This document shows, piece by piece, positions 59,256 to 64,000 of a stretch of DNA of 64,000 nucleotides; positions within the stretch are counted from its first letter, which is position 1, and every line of letters starts with the position of its first letter. Source of the DNA: Meira nashicola (taxonomy: Eukaryota > Basidiomycota > Exobasidiomycetes > Exobasidiales > Brachybasidiaceae); the NCBI GenBank assembly GCA_001600355.1, contig BCJU01000003.1:1306519-1370518 (forward strand), given 5' to 3'. A program made the position numbers and the translations under genes. The notes under the pieces were generated by a model that saw nothing but the letters and a program-made list of their open reading frames with translations, was not told the DNA's origin and ran no database searches.

Positions 59256-62200
59256 ATGAATACAATGTCAGCCGGCCCATCGGCCATCTTCAACAGTTCG
59301 CCCGAAAATGGTTTTGAAGGAGAGGGAAGTGGAAATTTGATGGATGAAAATGGAAGGAATCTATATTCGATTGCAAAGGATAGCTTAGCATCTCAACAAC
59401 AGCAACAAACATCCAAAGCGGGAAGGAAGCAAGGCGTAAGTTGCGATGCTTGCAAATTTCGTAAAGTAAGATGTGATAGAAGAGCTAAATTAGAGAATAA
59501 AGGAGAAGAAGAAGATCCAAATCAAATAGCATGTTCCGTTTGTTCACAACATGGTCTAAGATGTACATTCACTCAATCCGCTCCTAGAAGAAGGCGTGGA
59601 AAACGAATCGTTGCAATTCAAAGATCACAATTGGAAGATTTTGATGAACGTTCACCGGAAAGTGATAATAATCATAATCGAGGAGAATCGTCAAAGTCTG
59701 GCTCTGTCAAAAGAGAAAAAGCTGAACCTCTGTTTGGATTTGATGAAGAGATTACAGAAGATTCATATCAACCAGATGCTGCTAAACTTGCAGAACGAAT
59801 TCGAGCTCGAACTTCAAAAGCATCGGCACAGCCGATGAATGCGCTCACATCTGCGCAAAAGGGACTCTTTGGGGTACGTGGTTTGACAAGAGCTTTATTG
59901 GATTCATGCATTCGTCAATATTTCAAATATGCTGCACCATGTCAACCAATCTTGCATGTAGAAGTATTTTCGGCCCGTTATGCGCTCTTCTTTGCACTCT
60001 TTGAAGAGAATAATGGACAATTACCCCTTCCTGTCAAACGTGTCGACATCGCAGAAGGTTCTCCGCTCAGCCTTTTACTCATTTTAGCCGTTGGCTGTGT
60101 AGGTGCATCTTTGTTGGAAGCACCAATCGCTGCTCCAGGCTCACAAGCAAAATTTCGATTGCAGGATCGAATGGCGTTACGCTTTCAAGAATTATTATAC
60201 GAAAAAGAATTGGTCACACAACTGACCGATGAAGGAACAGATGTGATCGAAGCGTGCTATATCATGTCTGATCCCTCTCTCAAAATTCTCGGTGATGATC
60301 CAAAGAATGCACAATTCAATTGGGAGGATATCATTCGAGCTCCTATCGCCAGTCGTGCATTATTGGATCCCTTACGCACCAGTCCTTCTTCTGCTGAAGC
60401 TGTTGTTCGCTTGATTTTCACAATGGGATTGAACAGACGTCCAAAAGCAAGAAAAGATTGTCCAGCAGATGATCCGAGAAAATGGATAAGCGGTGGTGTA
60501 TTTATCACTGAGTATGAGTGTCAAAGACGGATGAGAATCTTTTGGAGTACATTTATGCAAGATTCTTTTCGATCTTTTGCCCAACGAAAGATGGTAAAAA
60601 TTGGAGACGACGATTATGATTTGGATTTACCCCGATTCGTTCCAAGACCTGATGGTCAGTATCTTGGTACATTGATCCATGATGAAAATGGAACAAAAGA
60701 ACAGCCCGATTCCAACACCAAACCGCCTGTGATGACTTTAGCACCTTCACGCTTTGCACGATTTGATGCACTTCATTTGGAAGTGATGTTACGTCTTGCT
60801 TTTATAATCCGAACTGTTACGATTCGATTCGTCAGCCCAAGGGCTCAAGGTAGAGGTGTTTTAATTTCTGATGTCGAAAAAGCCACTTCGAGTCTTCAAG
60901 CTTGGTGGTCTCAAAGACCGTCGGATGTCAGATGGGAATCTCAATCAGAGCCACTTTCACGTTCATTACATGAGGGTAAAATTGGTAGTAATAATGCATT
61001 AGCGCTTCGAAGTTCCATCAAGACGCTCTTTTTAGAGTTATTATACCATGGAAACGTTTTGGGTATTTGGTCAAGTATAAAGGATTACAACATTCGATTT
61101 GAAGTCGATTTGAACGAAGCAGTTCATCTGTTTGCAGCCCGTTTGAGTTTAGATGGTAATAATGCCAACACTAGCGAATCGGTAAGGGAAACACTGAAAA
61201 AGTTGCTAGATTCGAGCGGTGACGATGAAGAACGAAAACAGAAAGCAATGAATGAAGTGGATATTCTTGCAGCTAGAAGTTTCAAGAGAATCGCATTCAT
61301 TGCTAAAGAGGCAGCCTTGCTGGGAATTATACGATCAAATCGCGGTGTAATGTTGAATGTATGCACTGCCTATGCTGTTTGGGGTTGTAATCTTGCGAAA
61401 AAGATTGCCCAAACCGGACAAAATTATGGATTACCAGTTCCTACAGACAGACATCCGGTAGAGTTTACTTTTGCGATCGTGAATGATATCCTGTTTGCTA
61501 TGGGTACGATCGATTCTTACGAATCTGCTTTTGAAATTGTCCGTCAAATCACAGGATTGTTTCAAATGAGCCAAGGAGAAGCAAAAAGCACTGCAAATGT
61601 TGACTTTCCAATGTTCACAGGAAGAAATTCGATTTTTGATAATTTGCTTCAATTACGTCAAAATGCTGGTGGAGCGGGTACGGATAGCTCTCAATACGTA
61701 CAGACAAAACCAAATTTCCACCATTTCTATCATGAAGAAAAGAAAGAAGATAGTACAGCAAAAGTTGACAACACTCGAAACACCAACAAGAGCAGCGCCA
61801 GTACAGAAAGGGAATCTACTTTTTCACCTCAACAATCCAGTAATTTGACCTCGCCATCCAATGTGTCACAAATGGATATTGATGAGGTCATGCAATTAGC
61901 TCGAGCAGCACTGCCAGAAGGTTATGAGGCAGAACAGATGCAATCAAATTCATCTAATGCACAATTGTTGAATTTACGGAACAGCACAATGGCAGGCACA
62001 TTTAATAATAACTCAAACCTTACATCTACTCCTCGTCAACTTTATGGGCCAAGTTTGGAATTGGATCTGATGTCGATCACAGGTATGGACACATCATGGT
62101 TGCAAAATTACCTTCAAACAGAAGATGGAATACCGGTTACGCAACCGTATACATATAACCCTTATACCTCCTTTGATCAACATCAAAACCAAGTCTCGCC

Positions 62201-62588
62201 TTTAATGCAGCAACAACAACAAAATACACCAGTCTCATCATATGCTATGGTTGAATCTTCCACTTCACACGAACTGCCATCTGTTCTTTCGATGCCTTCT
62301 CAACAAAGTTTCATGCAACCACATCCTCAACAACATGTATCATCGACAAATAATAACATTCCATCTTTCCATCCGCAAAATACTGTACAACCAACAAATC
62401 CTTCATTCGGGTATGTGCAAGAACAAAGACGTGGAAACACGCAACATCCAATTCAACATGGTCATCCGATCGGATTGGAAGCTCAATGGGAACAAATGAT
62501 GGCGAACGCTGGTGATGCACAAATTTGGGCAGAGACACAATGGCAAGGTTTCTCATTTGTAGAGCAAAACCAACCTTCTAACTTTTAA
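59256..62588 (+). CDS. Zn2Cys6 fungal transcription factor
   Basis: A 1110-residue single-exon regulator. The zinc cluster is C63-x2-C66-x6-C73-x19-C93-x2-C96-x6-C103 within SCDACKFRKVRCD; the 19-residue loop between the two halves is longer than is common. A basic RRRRGKR follows, then an acidic stretch. A fungal-specific transcription factor middle domain extends from about 215 to 760, with the typical LLILAVGCVGASL, YECQRRMRIFWSTF and DLDLPRFV motifs. The C-terminal third is disordered and rich in Gln, Asn and Ser, a likely activation region. The regulated pathway cannot be told. Confidence 0.9.
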   Translation: MNTMSAGPSAIFNSSPENGFEGEGSGNLMDENGRNLYSIAKDSLASQQQQQTSKAGRKQGVSCDACKFRKVRCDRRAKLENKGEEEDPNQIACSVCSQHGLRCTFTQSAPRRRRGKRIVAIQRSQLEDFDERSPESDNNHNRGESSKSGSVKREKAEPLFGFDEEITEDSYQPDAAKLAERIRARTSKASAQPMNALTSAQKGLFGVRGLTRALLDSCIRQYFKYAAPCQPILHVEVFSARYALFFALFEENNGQLPLPVKRVDIAEGSPLSLLLILAVGCVGASLLEAPIAAPGSQAKFRLQDRMALRFQELLYEKELVTQLTDEGTDVIEACYIMSDPSLKILGDDPKNAQFNWEDIIRAPIASRALLDPLRTSPSSAEAVVRLIFTMGLNRRPKARKDCPADDPRKWISGGVFITEYECQRRMRIFWSTFMQDSFRSFAQRKMVKIGDDDYDLDLPRFVPRPDGQYLGTLIHDENGTKEQPDSNTKPPVMTLAPSRFARFDALHLEVMLRLAFIIRTVTIRFVSPRAQGRGVLISDVEKATSSLQAWWSQRPSDVRWESQSEPLSRSLHEGKIGSNNALALRSSIKTLFLELLYHGNVLGIWSSIKDYNIRFEVDLNEAVHLFAARLSLDGNNANTSESVRETLKKLLDSSGDDEERKQKAMNEVDILAARSFKRIAFIAKEAALLGIIRSNRGVMLNVCTAYAVWGCNLAKKIAQTGQNYGLPVPTDRHPVEFTFAIVNDILFAMGTIDSYESAFEIVRQITGLFQMSQGEAKSTANVDFPMFTGRNSIFDNLLQLRQNAGGAGTDSSQYVQTKPNFHHFYHEEKKEDSTAKVDNTRNTNKSSASTERESTFSPQQSSNLTSPSNVSQMDIDEVMQLARAALPEGYEAEQMQSNSSNAQLLNLRNSTMAGTFNNNSNLTSTPRQLYGPSLELDLMSITGMDTSWLQNYLQTEDGIPVTQPYTYNPYTSFDQHQNQVSPLMQQQQQNTPVSSYAMVESSTSHELPSVLSMPSQQSFMQPHPQQHVSSTNNNIPSFHPQNTVQPTNPSFGYVQEQRRGNTQHPIQHGHPIGLEAQWEQMMANAGDAQIWAETQWQGFSFVEQNQPSNF

Positions 62589-62742
62589 TCCTTGTGATTG
62601 AGATTCCCTTCCCATCATTTCAACCCTCCTTGTATTCTTAATGTAGCTGTATCAATATGCAACGTTTACAATGTTATCATGAAGCAAAACTGCTAGTCAA
62701 ACATTTCTGTGTCTAGATTGGTATACTACATCGAGCTGTCTG

Positions 62743-63729
62743 CTAAGCTCTACTTCGCTTGGATCGTGTGGGTCCAGCTGATGACAATCTGATAAAAAAG
62801 AAAGGTCAGCTTATACTCTAGAACCAGGTGTTTCACATCAATTTAACCCACTTTTTCTTCCGTAACGTTACCGGATCGTCTTCCATTTCTACATCAGCAT
62901 TAAATCGATCGCTGCCCATTCTATCGTATAATCTTGAAGTTTGATTTGCAGAACCGTGCAAAGTGTTATTGTTGGAATTATTCGCAAGGTATAAAAGAGT
63001 ACTTTCAATCTTTGATTCACTTTCTGATCGATCTTTAGCTTTATCTTGATCATGTTGACGTGCTTCGGTAATACGTTCAGAGAGTGAATGTAAGATGTTT
63101 AAAGTTTGTTCTTGCCAATCATGTAAAGCACTAGAAAGATTTGAAACTTCTTCTACTTGAACATCTCTTCCCATAACATTTTCCACTTCTACACGTTGAC
63201 GTGATTGATCTAAACGAGCAGAAATGATTCCTGCATAGATTGCATCAATTATCAAATCTTCCAATTTACGCATCGTTGAAGAATGAATTTGTTGCAATTG
63301 AACAGTCAGATCAGATGATGAAGGAATGCTTTTGCTCTGTTCTGTTGGACTTGATAAGCCAAATTGTTCAAGAAGCAAGCTGTACGATAAATTTCTATTT
63401 TTGGATCCAAGTGAAATTAACGTCAAATGTCGAAGCTTTTCCTCTTGTGCTTCATTGAGGCTTGGATATGTGCCCGGTGCTGCATTAAGATATTGAATGA
63501 ATGTTCCGTATGCAAATAATTGCAAAAGTCTGAAACTTTTTACATACTCTTCTTGATTGGCTAATGCTTGAATGCCATCAAAATCCAACAATTCTGAGAA
63601 AACATAACAGCCAGGTGCAGAGGTGGCTTCTGTGATCAATTTTGCTGCTGCTGCACTTTTTGCTGATTTTGCTAGGAGAATATATGGTTCCAATCTAGCC
63701 AAGGATTGTGTACTTGCTCCTATAGACAT
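62743..63729 (-). CDS. CSN7: COP9 signalosome subunit 7 (PCI domain)
   Basis: A subunit of the complex that removes Nedd8 from cullins. The start is the ATG at 63729 (the longer frame opens with TTG). Read without splicing it ends at 62833 (298 residues). A 48-nt intron (62789-62836, GTGAAA/TCAG, with CTGAC branch-like site) would replace the last residue and add a basic tail ending in SKRSRA, 312 residues in all; phase agrees but the donor is weak. The PCI domain spans about 50-190, with FSELLDFDGIQALAN, SFRLLQLFAYGTF and RKLEDLIIDAIYAGIISARL. A C-terminal helix (LHDWQEQTLNILHSLSERI) is as in other CSN7 proteins. Confidence 0.82.
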
Positions 63730-63744
63730 CGTATTTTGTTCCAA

Positions 63745-63756
63745 GGGGGGGGGGGG
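63745..63756 (+). repeat. G12 homopolymer
   Basis: Twelve consecutive G lie just upstream of the CSN7 start codon. It is a G-quadruplex-prone or error-prone spot, and its exact length should be treated as uncertain. Confidence 0.8.
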
Positions 63757-63920
63757 TGGTGGTCATTTGGATGTCGAACGAGGCGAATAAGTCGTAATGC
63801 AATCAAGTTCAAATTTCAAAATGGCTCGAGCGTACGGCGCCGGGCGCGTAGCGTTAGATTTAAAGTGCATTTAATCTCCTTTAAGTCCGCTGAAGATAGG
63901 AAAAAGAATGTATGAATGAA

Positions 63921-64000
63921 TTATTCCTGTAATGCTTTTCTTTCTTCATCGTCATGAACGACATTAATGAGTGAGAAAATTTCCTCAAAATGGTAAGAGA
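63921..64000 (-). CDS. C-terminal fragment of a gene cut by the window edge
   Basis: A minus-strand open frame enters at 64000 and stops at TAA (63921-63923). It encodes 25 residues and reads protein-like (FEEIFSLINVVHDDEERKAL then Q-E). Too short to name. Confidence 0.4.
   Translation of the reverse strand, partial: SYHFEEIFSLINVVHDDEERKALQE

Overview
The window reads as nuclear DNA of a filamentous or dimorphic basidiomycete fungus. The genes are compact, AT-rich and mostly intronless. The few introns I could place are 48-79 nt long and mostly start GTAAGT or GTGAGT. The Dcp1, Chs4-like, Mtm1-like, FUSC/BRE4-like and Zn2Cys6 proteins are fungal in type. A low-GC relative of the smut fungi (Ustilaginomycotina) that lives on plants would fit, but that placement is inference. 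I found no rRNA, tRNA, CRISPR array or intact transposon.

Layout, left to right. A kinesin-6 (23-3175), a DsbA-like thioredoxin-fold protein (minus) and the kinetochore scaffold Spc105/KNL1 (plus) open the window. Next come glycine decarboxylase P-protein (minus), two tandem Gre2/DFR-like SDR reductases (plus), a FUSC-type membrane protein (plus) and an Mtm1/SLC25A39-like carrier (minus). A minus-strand tandem array of three paralogous proteins with about seven predicted membrane spans follows (22104-28800). NIPSNAP, the spliceosome RRM protein Ist3 (two introns and a 5-nt first coding exon), kinesin-5 and a farnesylatable Chs4/Skt5-type chitin synthase activator lead to the most unusual part.

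From 39672 to 45032 lie four adjacent, same-strand paralogous genes. Each encodes a protein with an N-terminal hydrophobic signal or anchor followed by very basic repeated modules. Together they carry seven DLNxxP motifs. Five of these sit three to five residues after a dibasic pair (KR or RR, the Kex2 signature), and two lie in the C-terminal tail as IPDLN-x-x-PPPD. DLNxxP is one of the defined plant EAR repression motifs that recruit TOPLESS-type corepressors. I infer a clustered family of secreted, Kex2-processed, nucleus-directed effector candidates that may mimic plant EAR repressors. One member carries a homopolymer frameshift.

The right part is housekeeping: Sam50, Mdv1/Caf4-type WD40 protein, Arp5, an unrecognised 375-aa protein, Dcp1, an AKTIP-like inactive E2, exocyst Sec15, a Zn2Cys6 transcription factor, COP9 subunit 7, and the tail of a gene running off the right edge.
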